A stretch of 33,344 bases of DNA. It comes from Ophiothrix spiculata. Lineage: Eukaryota > Echinodermata > Ophiuroidea > Amphilepidida > Ophiotrichidae. Of this stretch, positions 1-10,387 are shown piece by piece. The position numbers were made by a program, and so were the translations under genes. How positions within the stretch are numbered: the stretch's first letter is position 1; the number at the start of each line of letters is the position of its first letter. The stretch lies in assembly GCA_000969725.1 (NCBI GenBank), contig JXSR01S008980.1; one strand, 5' to 3'. The notes beneath the pieces are model-generated. The model searched no databases. It was not told the DNA's origin and worked only from the letters and a program-made list of their open reading frames with translations.

Positions 1-188
1 TGAATTGACATACATTATTTTATCATAATATAGATAGATCATATTTTTATTTCTCAAACCTTAACCTACCTCTACCCAACAAAATCCAACAAGTAAAATC
101 AATAAATTAGCCCAAGTCTGAATACATCATAAAACAGGGGATGTATATGGGCATGAAAGTGCTGAGGTAGGCCCTACTTGGCGGCTTG

Positions 189-331
189 CAGGGGTGTGCG
201 AGTTCGGCTTTTTTTAATACTTTCAAAAGAGTCCTAATTTGAGGTTTTTCTTTCATTTCCAGCCTGTTTTTGGCATTTTGTCACTATTTTTAGCTGTTTT
301 AACTCCTTTTTACCAGACTCTCACACCCCTG
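189..331. mobile_element. hAT-like miniature element, 143 bp
   Basis: The left end CAGGGGTGTGCGAGT and the reverse complement of the right end CAGGGGTGTGAGAGT are near-identical. GGCTTG directly flanks both sides (183-188 and 332-337), a 6-bp match inside a possible degenerate 8-bp target duplication. CAGGGG ends are common in hAT non-autonomous elements. No coding capacity. Confidence 0.5.
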
Positions 332-443
332 GGCTTGTCATAGATGGGCATTTGATTGGGATGCAAGAGGTCGGGTTCAAGACTTAGGGGAAAAGGGAAT
401 TTTTTTTTGTAATGTTTTCAGGCTTAGATAAATTTATAAGTGG

Positions 444-560
444 TTAGGAGCTAAAAGTATATTGCCGCCAGTGGACATCCAGGTATTTGTATACATCTGC
501 CCGATTATGGTGTAAACAAATGCCGACAAACAATGCAACTCTACGGAGAAAATACTGGCT
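444..560 (-). CDS. Candidate terminal coding exon (weak)
   Basis: The preceding exon ends in phase 0. A possible acceptor (AACTTACTCAG, CAG at 563-561) opens a phase-0 frame of 38 residues starting SQYFLRRVALFVGICLHHN and ending at TAA (446-444). A minus-strand AATAAA lies at 51-46, roughly 390 bases past the stop. The pyrimidine tract is poor and 38 open codons are not significant by themselves, so the true last exon may lie beyond the window edge. If this exon is real, the protein would be about 1,630 residues from the proposed Met. Confidence 0.22.
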   Translation of the reverse strand, partial: SQYFLRRVALFVGICLHHNRADVYKYLDVHWRQYTFSS

Positions 561-797
561 CTGAGTAAGTTTGATTCATTTTTGCAAGATCTCACAATAT
601 TATGATGCCAAAAAAGATGTGTGGTATTTTTGAAACCTCAACAAGCCCAAAGACAACACAACTCATAATTTCAGATTTTCTTCTTGCCAAAAAAGGAAGA
701 GATGTCTAGCCAAATCTTGTTTTCAGCATGAAAGAAAACATATTTGATTTTTTTAGATCAACGTTATGTGTATGGTGTAGGTCTGCTTCCACTATTA

Positions 798-1138
798 GGC
801 CAAAAAAAAAAATTGTTTGGTTGTCCTCCACAACTTTTTTTGAGCAAGTGCTGGCGAGCGGATTTTTTTTCAAATGTAAGTCAAAGCTACACCAAATTAT
901 GGCCTCTATAAAGATGCAAATAAGTCTACTGTACCGAAAAATATCTTAATGCAAGTTTAAAAACAGTATTAAAATGCAAACAAAATGAAACAACAACTTT
1001 GAAAAATATTTTAAAAAAATCAAAATTCTCAAATAAAAAAAAACTTTTTTGGAAACCTGAAAAATTAGGCGCGGTATACTTTTTTCCAGTTTCGGAAAAT
1101 AGGGGTGGGCGGTGGAGGACAACCAAACAACTTAGGCC
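798..1138. mobile_element. PIF/Harbinger-like miniature element, 341 bp
   Basis: Both ends begin GGCC and share a perfect inverted core TTGTTTGGTTGTCCTCCAC, with an expanded A-run after GGCC on the left. The element is flanked by TTA on both sides (795-797 and 1139-1141), the TWA target duplication of PIF/Harbinger elements. It has AT-rich filler and no transposase. It lies in the intron about 20 bases downstream of the GTAAGT donor at 1162. Confidence 0.7.
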
Positions 1139-1162
1139 TTATTTTCAAATATTTCTACTTAC

Positions 1163-1547
1163 CCGCTGTTGGGGCGGTACATAATTGGTTGTCGGTGGTG
1201 GCCGGCATTGTCTTGCCTCACGTAACACCTGTTGCGCTAATGATCTTGGTTGTAGTTGGGGTGCATTGGGCGGGGCAATGGGTTGTATCTGGTGCGGATT
1301 CTGTGGAACACCTTGATTATGTTCCTCCTGATGGTGTTGGACATTTTGTAGTTGTAGGGGATGGCTGTCAGCTGCCTGATGGTTCTGTGTTTGTCTAGAT
1401 GATTGCTCACGAGGGATGAATAGATGATGGTCAATAGCTTCATCAGCTCTCGGTACGCTTTCACTCGCTGCATCTTGCAGAAAATTATTGAAGGCAATAT
1501 CGTTAGAGTTCCATCTTACTGGGGCTACAACTATATCTTGTTGAAAT
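1163..1547 (-). CDS. Downstream coding exon, Gln/His/Pro-rich
   Basis: The acceptor TTTGCCTTGTCAG ends at 1548, and a perfect GTAAGT donor follows 1163. The upstream exon ends with two bases of a Gly codon, and the first base here (A) completes it as GGA. The remaining 384 nt then read through 128 codons without a stop (starting FQQDIVVAPVRWNSNDIAFN, ending TTNYVPPQQR), leaving phase 0 at the donor. Open frame, matching phase and two good splice sites agree, so I treat this as the next exon of the same gene. The sequence is rich in Gln, His, Pro and Asn (for example QNVQHHQEEHNQ and QIQPIAPPNAPQLQP), suggesting a disordered tail. A longer-looking Met-started reading of the same strand in another frame (1497-1237) is a shadow. 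No domain is recognised. Confidence 0.7.
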
Positions 1548-2554
1548 CTGACAAGGCAAATAGTTAAGAGGTTACAGAATTATTCTAGTTTTCAAGTACC
1601 GGTATGTATTGCTTTTGCAATGCAACTCTTAGTTTTAAGTTATTCTTATTCAAAGAATGCAATTTTTAGTTTTAAGTTATTCTAATTCATAGTAGTGAAG
1701 TGACTTTTTTGACACCCTGTATGTGATGTGGTCAAAAAAATTTATCACAATTAATTGAAAAAAAACCCAAACAACCAAAAATGTTGTTAATGTTGTTTAA
1801 TAATGTAGCTTCACAAATTTATATGTTGTGAAGAGAATATAATATATCAATTTGATTTACACAATCAGATAATTTACATCCCCCACTTTGAAGAGACTTA
1901 TTTCATGAAAAATCTCATTTGAAATTTTCTTGAGAGAAAGTCTCATATTGTCTTTAATAGAATGTTTGAAGACAAGGCATTTTGAAAGTTTAAAATCACT
2001 TTATAGAAATATATATTTGAAATATCATGCCTGGATTTGATGGACAACAAACTTGAATGTCCCCAGGTTTAAATGGCAGCTGTTTATCGTACCTTTAACC
2101 TTCACAATTATTTTAAAGGGATGCATTAGTATACTCTATAACACTTGTAGTACAAACCATGTAGCCAATTAATGCACATACACTAATTTGCCCGTACAGC
2201 AAAATACATTAGTCTGTACGAATCATAGCAATGTACCCAATATCTTTTGAATATTCAAATGGACTTGTGTTCAAGGTTTTTCTATGTATAACAACAAAAT
2301 TAGCCAAAAAATAATGCCCGAATCATGAAAGATTTATGCACAAGATTTATTAATACTCAGTGATTTGGTCTTAATCAATCCTGATCAATCATTGCTAGTC
2401 TCTTACAAATCTCAAAAACACCAGTTTGTTATGTTGCAGAATACAAGGGATATTGCGATGGATATTGTTAGCAGAGTCTGATTTCTTAGTTTGTACTTCA
2501 AGGTTGACAAAGTGTGTATCGATTAGATAATTAAAAAACTATAATCAAACTTAC
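1548..2554 (-). other. Intron between the giant exon and the Gln-rich exon
   Basis: A 1,007-bp AT-rich interval bounded by GTAAGT (2554-2549) and TTGTCAG (ending at 1548) on the minus strand. It joins a phase-2 exon end to an exon that supplies the missing base. I see no further exon-like open segment or clear repeat in it. Confidence 0.65.
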
Positions 2555-5500
2555 CCATTTGATAACCTTAGAGAATCTTTGCTGTCTTCCAGTTCCACAT
2601 CCTTGATAGGTTGGTGTCCAACATTCTTGCTATCACCACACTGTCCTATGTCGTCATCAATCTTTATGCCACCATGTTTTCCACAGTTGTTGTGCTTTTT
2701 ACTATCTTGCCATTCTACATCTTTGTCAACTTCTATGCAGTCTTTCCCTCCTGCATCATCATAGATTTGGTTGCCACCTTGTCTGCAGTTTCCTTTCTTA
2801 TCTCCTTGCCATCCTAAATCCTCATCATTTCCTCTGCCACCATTCCTCCCTAGATACCTTTCAACTTGTCTGAAACCTTGATCCTTGTCAGCCCTTTCAA
2901 TTGTATATCCACCAGCCTGTGCACTGTTTCCTTCAACCTTTCCTTCATCAATCTCAGTGCTGTCGAGATTTACCTTTTGATTAGAAACCCCTATGCTACC
3001 TTGTTGAACCTCTTGTACATCAGCTTTTTCTCGGTTGGTCTTTTCTACATCATCATCTTTGCTGATTTCTTCAACTTTAACTTCTGTACTCTCAAGTTCA
3101 ACCTTCTCTTTAGCTGTCTCAAGACTGTCTAGTTTAACATTTTTTTCATGAATGTCTGTCTTCGCTTTACCAATATCAGCACCATCTCCAACCTTTTGAT
3201 TACCAACCTCTGCGTACTCTAGTTTAACACTGTCTTTGTTAACCTCTGTAATATTTTTTTTAAGCCTGGTTTCATCAATTGCTGCACTGTCTTTCTCAAG
3301 TTTTGATTCATCAGTAGCCACGTTGTATTTTTCATCTTCTTGTTCACCGACCTCTTTGCTCACTATTTTAGTTTCTGTGTCTTCAACATTTTGTTCATCA
3401 AACTCGGTGCTGTGTTTTTGAACTTCTACTTTATCAACCTGTATTTCAACCTCTGTGCTGTCATCGATCTTTTGTTTAATAACCTCTGTGCTGCCATCAA
3501 ACTGCTGTTCACTGGCCTCTGTGCTGCCATCAAACCTTTGTTTACTGACCTCTGTGCTGCCGTCAATTTTTTGTTCACCAACCTCTGTGCTGTACCTTTC
3601 AACCTCTAATTCACCAACCTCTTTGTTCTCCAGTTCAACATTTATGAAGTCTTCAGTCTTTTGCCTACCATCCTCTGTGCTGTACTTTTCAATCTTTTGT
3701 TCACCAGCGTCTTTGTTCTCCAGTTCAACTGTTGAGGAGTGTTCAATCTTTTGTTTACTGACCCCTGTGCTGTCTTTTTGAGCCTCTAATTCCCCAACCT
3801 CTTTGCTCTCAAGTTCAACGTTTGAGTTGTCTTCAATGTTGTGTTCACCTACTTCTGTTCTGTCCTTTTCAACTTCTTGTTCACCAGCCTCTTTGTTCTC
3901 CAGTTCAACTTTTGTGTAGTCTTCAGTCTTTTGTTGACCATCCTCTGTGCTATACTTTTTAACTTCTAATTCACCAACCTCTTTGCTCTCCAGTTCAACT
4001 TTTGTGTAGTTTTCAGTCTTTTGTTCACCACCCTGTATGCTGTCCTTTTCAATCTTTTGTTCACCAGCCTCTCTGTACTCCAGTTCAACTGTTGAACAGT
4101 GTTCAATCTTTTGTTTACTGACCTCTTTGCTGTATTTTTCAACCTCTAGGTCCTTAACCTCTTTGCTCTCAAGTTCAACATTTATGCAGTCTTCAGTCTT
4201 TTGTTTACCAATCTCTGTGCTATCTTTTACAACTTTTTGTTCACCAAAGCCTTTGCTGTCCAGTTCACCTTTTGTACAGTCTTCAATCTTGTGTTCACCA
4301 ATCTCTGTTCTGTCATTTTCAACTTCTTGTTCACCAGTCTCTTTGCTCTCTAGTTCAACTTTTGCGCAGTCTTCAATCTTTTGTTCACCAATCTCTGTGC
4401 TATCTTTTTCAACCTTTTGTTCACCAATGTATGTGCGGTCTAGTTCAACTTTTGTGCTGTCGTCAGTCTTTTGTTCAACAACATCTGTGCTGTCCTTTGC
4501 AACCCCCAATTCACAAACCTCTTTGTTCTCTGGTTCAACTTTTTTGCAGTCTTCAATCTTTCGTTCATCAACCTCTATGCTGTCCTTTTCTACCACTAAT
4601 TCACCAACCTCTTTAGGCTCTAGTTCAACTTTTGTGCAGTCTTCAATCTTGTGTTCACCAACCTCTGTTCTGCCCTTTTCAACTTCTTGTTCACCAACCT
4701 TTATGCTCTCCGGTTCAACTTTTGTGCAGTCTTCAATTTTTTGTTCAACACCCTCTGTGCTGTCCTTTGCAACCTCTTGTTCACTAGCCTCTTTGTTCTC
4801 CGGTTCAACTTTTGTGCACTCTTCAATCTTGTGTTCACCAACCTCTGTGCCGTCCTTTTCAACCTCCTTGCTCTCCAGGTCAATTTTTGTGAAGTCTTCA
4901 ACCTTGTGTTCACCAACCTCTGTTCTGTCTTTTTCAACATCTTGGTCACCAGCCTCTTTGCTCTCCAGTTCAGCTTTTGTGTAGTCTTCAATCTTTTGTT
5001 CAACAACCTCTGTTCTGTCCTTTTCAACTTTTTGTTCACCAACCTCTGTGTTGTCCTTTTCAACCTCTCGTTCTCCAGCTTCACCATTGCTTAGACTGCT
5101 GTCACTGATGCTGTCATCACATGTTATAAATTCTTCAGGGTAAGATGCTTGCAAATTTGTTGGAACAAATCGTTGTTCCCGCTCATTTACAATGGAGTTG
5201 TAGCTTCTATGTGATGCTTGAGAAGTGGGAGACTGCTTCCTTTCCGTGGATCTACAAACTAATGTGCACTCTTTTAGATGAGGTGGTAGAGAGCTTGATA
5301 TCTTTGTATGTATTGCCATGTTTGGGCTTTCATCAGATGTTGGCAGTTCATTCCTTAAAATAAGTTCACCGTTGTCTGTCACAGTTGAATCTCCAGCAAA
5401 TTGTACATTTTCTGAAGTTGCTTGTATTTTTGTTCCAGAACTGGTGTTATCTGCAAAGGGTGGTTGAAGAATTTCTAATTCAGCTATTTTTTTGAAGAAA

Positions 5501-6989
5501 TTACTGTTTGAAGTGATCTTCTGATATGGAAACTCTTCTTTTGTTGTAAACTCTGTCTCATAAGTGTAATTAGGTAACTTTGATCTTGTAGGAGTGCCTT
5601 GTGTATCTGTATCAGCAATATAGACATCAATTGTTGTAACAACTTTCTTCTTCACAATCAATGTTTTCATTTGTTGTGCACAATTGTTTTCCAAAGGATC
5701 ATCTCGTTTTTGTAATATATCTTGATGTAGATTATCATTTGTATCCCAAGGTCCAAAGTCATCGTTTGATCTTGTGGGAAGGAAACTTGTTGGCATGTCA
5801 GTATTTTTCATTGGAGCATCTTGTTTGTCGCCACATTTCTTTTCTTCTCCCGGTCGACATATTCCAGTTTCCTCTGTAATTTTGCAGCTTTGAAAATCAG
5901 AAAGATTGTTGTCAGCAGATTCAGCCATAGCAATACAACTGTAATCAGCAAGCTCTTTGACATCTTTGTTGTCTTTAGCTGGTGTTACAGAGACTGGATT
6001 GTTTTCTGTATTGCCATCAAGACTGGATACCATTTCACTCTGATGTGAGTAGAAACCGCTGTCGGTAGGCTCTACAGAACATGATTCTGATACGTTTTTG
6101 GATTCTTCATGCTTGCCTGCTGGAAGTGTTTCAGTTTCCCCTTTGTCGCTGACATTTCGAGTTGAAATATTTGATTCATGTGTATGTGCTGTTACAACAG
6201 TAGGTTTGGTTGTATCATGTTGCGACACTTGCACAGTTGTTTGTCTTGTCTTCAGAGATTCTTGAGGATTGACATCTTTATGTATGTCATGGTCATCAGC
6301 TGGCTTGGCAGTTTGGGCATGGTCGTTGGATAACTTTCCATGTAAATGCTGATCATTATCAGTATCTTTAGAAGTCTCTTGAGCTGGTTCACGTGGGTTC
6401 ATTTGCACGGTTACTTTTGCAATGTTGTCATTATTAAAATTTTCTTCTATTTCTGAAATCTCAGATGACTGGTTGATGGTTTCTGAAATATCAAATGACC
6501 GGTTGATGGTTTCTGAATTCTCAGATCTGTTGATGATTTCATCCACAATGTCAGTGCATTCGCATCCATCAGCAGTGCCTCTGTCTTGTAGCATTGAATC
6601 ATTAAGATTTGATGACATGGAATCATCATTGATTGGGGTAACTATAGAGTTTCCAATATTGTGGTTTTCAGTAACCAAACTCATGAAGTTTGGTTTGTAA
6701 AGGTTAGTTTTCACTTTAGTATCAGAACTAAAGTTGCTGTTACTTTCTGGGACCGGATATTTTTCAGATGCCTGTAAGGTCCAAACTGCCAGGCTGTCAA
6801 TGTCATGTTGATATACAGTTTGTAGGGGCATACTACATCTGATCTGGGACGGCGCTTCTTGATTACGTGATTGTGATTGTGTCAACCATTTAGACATCTT
6901 AGATACTGTTGTAGCGCAAGATGCAATGAATTTGAAGGAAAACATTGTTGCTTTCCGCTGTAAAAGTCTGAGTCTAAGACCTCGAGGAC
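2555..6989 (-). CDS. Giant repeat-coding exon of an unrecognised Glu/Lys-rich protein
   Basis: This is a single open exon of about 4.4 kb. Upstream, a pyrimidine-rich CTTTTTAACAG acceptor ends at 6990. Downstream, the exon ends at 2555 against a perfect GTAAGT donor (2554-2549), and the in-frame stop at 2553-2551 is already intronic. The first good Met is the ATG at 6945-6943, with A at -3. The frame is also open from the acceptor to that Met, so an upstream coding exon is possible. From that Met the exon encodes 1,463 codons plus 2 nt. Layout: a short basic N-terminus (SKMSKWLTQSQSRNQ); a Ser/Thr/Asp/Asn-rich region with small NRSENSET-like repeats (about residues 145-175); tandem 30-residue Glu/Lys repeats (about 620-1115); 11-residue STEVxxQxxDG repeats (about 1118-1165); further degenerate Glu/Lys sequence; and a Gly/Asp/Lys-rich tail. 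I see no enzymatic motif, obvious signal peptide or convincing membrane segment. It looks disordered or weakly helical. Family unknown; no function is assigned. Confidence 0.8.
3455..3590 (-). repeat. In-frame 33-bp coding repeat (11-residue units)
   Basis: At the 3' end of the 30-residue array the period changes to 33 bp. Four consecutive units read STEVGEQKIDG, STEVSKQRFDG, STEASEQQFDG and STEVIKQKIDD. They match the STEVGEQKIED part of the 30-residue unit, so this block probably arose by local amplification of a sub-segment. Confidence 0.8.
3590..5085 (-). repeat. In-frame 90-bp coding minisatellite (30-residue units)
   Basis: About 16 full units and partial ends of a 90-bp tandem repeat lie inside the giant exon. 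The consensus protein unit resembles VGEQEVEKDSTEVGEHKIED followed by CTKVELESKE. One unit lacks five residues (VEKDGTEV directly after LESKE). The DNA period is visible directly: the strings around 4281, 4371, 4461, 4551, 4641 and 4731 realign every 90 bases. Units near the 3' end of the array alternate AGEQ- and VGEL-type beginnings. A block of several units near 3741 recurs 360 bases away near 4101, showing higher-order duplication. Because every unit is a multiple of three, copy-number change keeps the frame. Confidence 0.9.
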
Positions 6990-6999
6990 CTGTTAAAAA

Positions 7000-8160
7000 G
7001 AAAACATAAACAAATTTGATAAAAATATTTGATTCATGATATGTGATACTCCTGAGATAAGACATTATTGTTTATAAATGAGCTATAGAAAGTAAATTAA
7101 CAGTAAGCTCCAGATTGCATGTGTTTATTTGAAGAGACAGGAAAAGGGGGTCTTTTAAGTAATGTTGAAAGGTACTGGTCAAGCAACTTCGTAGACTGAA
7201 TTCATTAAAGTAGGAATTGCTTTTTCTAAAGCTTTTACATAAATTTCTATCCATAAAAGTTAACAAAAACTTGTAATGAAATGCTACCACAAGGTTGCAA
7301 ATGGTATTGCTAGTTCCTTGCAATTAAATGCTAGACTTAAATGAGGATATTATCACCGTCACACATTGATATCATTTGACATATTTGTCCAGTGCAAGAG
7401 AACATACTAAGCTGGGTTATTATTGATGATACAAACTGTGCTATTTACCCAAAACTGTTTAAATTTAACAAGAAAATGTTGAATGACTTAAACATTCTTG
7501 TGCATGAAAACTACCACCATATATATCAAAAAAGCAATTTCTAATTTCTTGAAAGTAAATGCTGGGATGGCTATTATTGTTTTGATAACTTTTGCTTGTC
7601 ATATCTTAATAGTTAATTCAGACAAGCTAAAGTTATTAGTCAAAGCAGAGGGTTGTGGATACAGCCAAATCTTTTTTCTAGTCTTTGCTTTTGTTAACCC
7701 TTAGAGCGCTGATGGCAAAAATCTGGTGTTTTCATTGATAGCTGCTTTTTGTTAAATTTGATTGTTTCCCTGAATGACACATTTTCCTTAAGATTTACTA
7801 TTTGTATACATGATCTACTTGCAGAATTGATAAGTTAATTTGTGAGAAGCAATAAAAGTTTTGAAAAATATGGATGTTTTTATGATTGGTTACTCATTTA
7901 AACTTGACATTTCAAAAAAGCTGCTATAAGGCAGCTATTGATGAAAATATTGATGCGCAATTTGCACCATTTGGAACTTAAGGTATTTTAAATGTCTTTC
8001 GCTAAAAAGCTATTTAGACAACTGCGCACCATCGTTTTTGAGGTCATCTGCGCTCACTCAGAAAAATATCTTGGTCCAAAACAATCACTGGTGAAATTCA
8101 CACAATGACAGGGAAATAGATGGTGCAAAGTTATTATTGTTATTAATAACCGCTCTTTTC
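7000..8160. other. Upstream intron/flank of the minus-strand gene, no feature found
   Basis: AT-rich sequence upstream of the giant exon acceptor. It should hold the intron and possibly 5' exons or the promoter, but no donor-bounded exon stands out. Short open frames on either strand (e.g. 7072-7323 minus) have no recognisable content. A loose inverted similarity exists between AACCCTTAGAGCGCT near 7697 and the complement of AGTGCTTAGGGTTT near 8414, too weak to call an element. Confidence 0.4.
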
Positions 8161-8471
8161 GGCCAAAGAAAAAATTGTCTGTCTCAGCTTCCTGCGCGCA
8201 TAGCTTTTAAAAATCCAAATTTAGTGCATTTTTTTTTATTTTTGAGAGATTTTCTGTTTTTTTCATCTTTATTTCCTACTATTGGGAAAAAAGTTAAATA
8301 AACAGCCGCGAAAAAAAAATATTGGCCAAAAAATGCAATTAAAAAAAAAATAGGGGGTATTTCCGCATCCGTGTAGCTCTTTTTTACTAAAACAAAACAA
8401 AACAAAAAATGCATAGTGCTTAGGGTTTTGACCTTAAGTAAGCTTAGACAGAGTTCTTTTTTTTTTTGGCC
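8161..8471. mobile_element. PIF/Harbinger-like miniature element, 311 bp
   Basis: Left end GGCCAAAGAAAAAATTGTCT and the complement of the right end GGCCAAAAAAAAAAAGAACT are followed on both sides by TGTCT(C/A)AGCTT. The overall style (GGCC plus A-run) matches the element at 798-1138, suggesting one family. The right flank is TTA, but the left flank is TTC, so the target duplication is imperfect. Non-coding. Confidence 0.5.
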
Positions 8472-9970
8472 TTATGTATAATTTTATGAAGAAACACTTT
8501 ATTAAACTTATTTCTTACTTAAAGGATCTACTTATTCCTTTAAGATAATTTCGACCAGTCCAGGTATGAGGATCATCAGGTAATATGATAAACGTGCATG
8601 TTTGGGGTGCATGGTGGGCGTTTTATGAGAAAACACATTAAACGCTAATGACATCACATACACGGGTCATTATAAGAAGTCATTGTTAACTGATGATGAC
8701 GGCGCAGTTGTTTGCATAAAAGTAAAAATAATCTTATTAGATTGGATCGCGCTATTACGCAGGTTATTTATGAAATTGGCCTATTGTTTGCATGATAACA
8801 GAGAAAACATATAATACACATTGTCGGTAGGAAAGCAAAATGCGAGCAAAGCTTGTTAGAATTGGTCACCTAGAATTTCATAAGATATCTGCTCTCTTGT
8901 TTGACCATTTTTAACAATTAAGGCTTTGTTTGACCAATCAGTATGCAAGATTTTGAAAGTTGACCTTATCAAAAGTTGGAATCCTACTCCTGCTTCTTGA
9001 ACTCGAACCCTGTTGAAAAGGCGCATTACATTGGCCTACTAATCCTTTATTTTTTGGACTTGCCTGCTTATGCTACATGTACTATCACTTGACTGTCCTC
9101 CCCTGGGATAACATGTAGGTTATGACATGTGGTTTTCTCAGATCACATTGCTTATTTCAATCTTTCAAAAAAAAAAAGATGTATCTACATGGCCCGTTCC
9201 AAGGGAAGTGTTACAAATGTGACTAACCTTTACATGTTTGTTGTTGTAGAATTTAATGGTGTATTATTTCTTTCAATTTTTATTGTATTTCAACTATAAT
9301 AAAAACTTTCCATCAAGTGATAGATTTGTGATTCCAATTACAGTTCAAAAAGTTTTGAAATATCGTAACTTGAGAAAATGTATCCATATCTTTATTGAAA
9401 TTTGATGGGTTAAAGATCAAAATATTTGATGATATATTTTGTGTAAATGGGTATAAAAGACTTTGTACTCTTAGTTAAATAAAGCAGACATAGTACTCAC
9501 TAGAAAACCTTTTATATGTTTCTGTTTACAAACAATATAATGCTTGGCAAAGTTTCTGATAAGTAAAATGGAATGACCCACATACCTATGTTGGTAAATT
9601 TAATGTTATTAATCAATTTCAGCCTTCAACATTTCTGACAATGATCTGACATTGAAGCCATGAACCTGTTGAAATTTATTGTGTATGCATTGCTGTCCTA
9701 TTGTACTACAGTACTATTACAGTCTCTGTGAATGATTTTTGCCAATAATGAAAGTGATAAATTTGTAAATATAATAGTAAGGTAAATTAAATGTGTCACA
9801 TGTGATTAGGTTAAAATTACTTGGTTTTGATCAATTCTATATAACTGTAAATTATTTGGTTTTAGTAGCATGTTAAGTTTTTTTTCCCAGTAACACAGAT
9901 TTCAAATTTCACCTGCCAATTATCATTTGATGAATAGTTTGATTAAGTATGAAGAGTAGACCCAATGTGT
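8472..9970. other. AT-rich non-coding stretch, no feature found
   Basis: No open frame with recognisable content, no clear inverted or tandem repeat, and no RNA gene seen. Confidence 0.4.
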
Positions 9971-10387
9971 GGATCATCCGAGGAAATTCTATAGGGGAAT
10001 CCGGATTCGCCGTCATTTTGTGTCGCTCATGGAGTAGAGTTATTGTACCTCCGGATAAGTTCGGAGTTTGGCCCAATATCCAGGCAGATCGTGTGAATCT
10101 TAACTTGATGCATATACGGAGTGTGCATTTTGTTTAACGCGCAAACCGTGTCTGCGTTTCAAAAGCGTCTATTGTGACTTGCTCTGATCAAAGTACGCCA
10201 ATTTTCCCGCTAATCCGTTTCGAAGACTTTCAAAGTGTGGTACTTGGAGCCGTAAAATGCTGAAGGTACAATAGCTAACCCTCCATGAGCGATAATCCAA
10301 GATGCCAGCTATCCCATAGGATTTACACGGCGGTGACATCAAAATGACTGCGAGTCCAGATTGCCCTATACAATTTCCTTGGAATCT
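9971..10387. mobile_element. Foldback element with diverged long inverted arms
   Basis: The left arm (9971-10049) and right arm (10265-10387) are imperfect inverted copies. For example, GGAAATTCTATAGGGGAATC pairs with the complement GGAAATTGTATAGGGCAATC, and CGCTCATGGAG with ATTGTACC recurs inverted near 10265-10291. The block is clearly more CpG-rich than its AT-rich surroundings. No flanking duplication was identified, so the class is unknown. The short plus-strand open frame 9949-10137 inside it is unlikely to be a gene. Confidence 0.55.

Noticed and set aside
926..1184. Small open frames on both strands near the first Harbinger-like element
   Set aside because: They lie mostly inside the inverted-repeat element and its A/T-rich filler.
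1237..1497. 86-codon minus-strand open frame
   Set aside because: It overlaps the splice-defined exon in a different frame; the splice-compatible frame is open over the whole exon and matches the upstream phase.
4037..4984. 315-codon plus-strand open frame
   Set aside because: It is the antisense of the 90-bp coding repeat; openness follows from the repeat period and there is no independent start, splice or domain evidence.
4701..5087. 128-codon minus-strand frame rich in Lys/Arg
   Set aside because: Alternate frame of the same repeat; the main frame is far longer and spliced.
7697..8425. Loose inverted ends AACCCTTAGAGCGCT and AGTGCTTAGGGTTT
   Set aside because: Match is short and imperfect and there is no flanking duplication.
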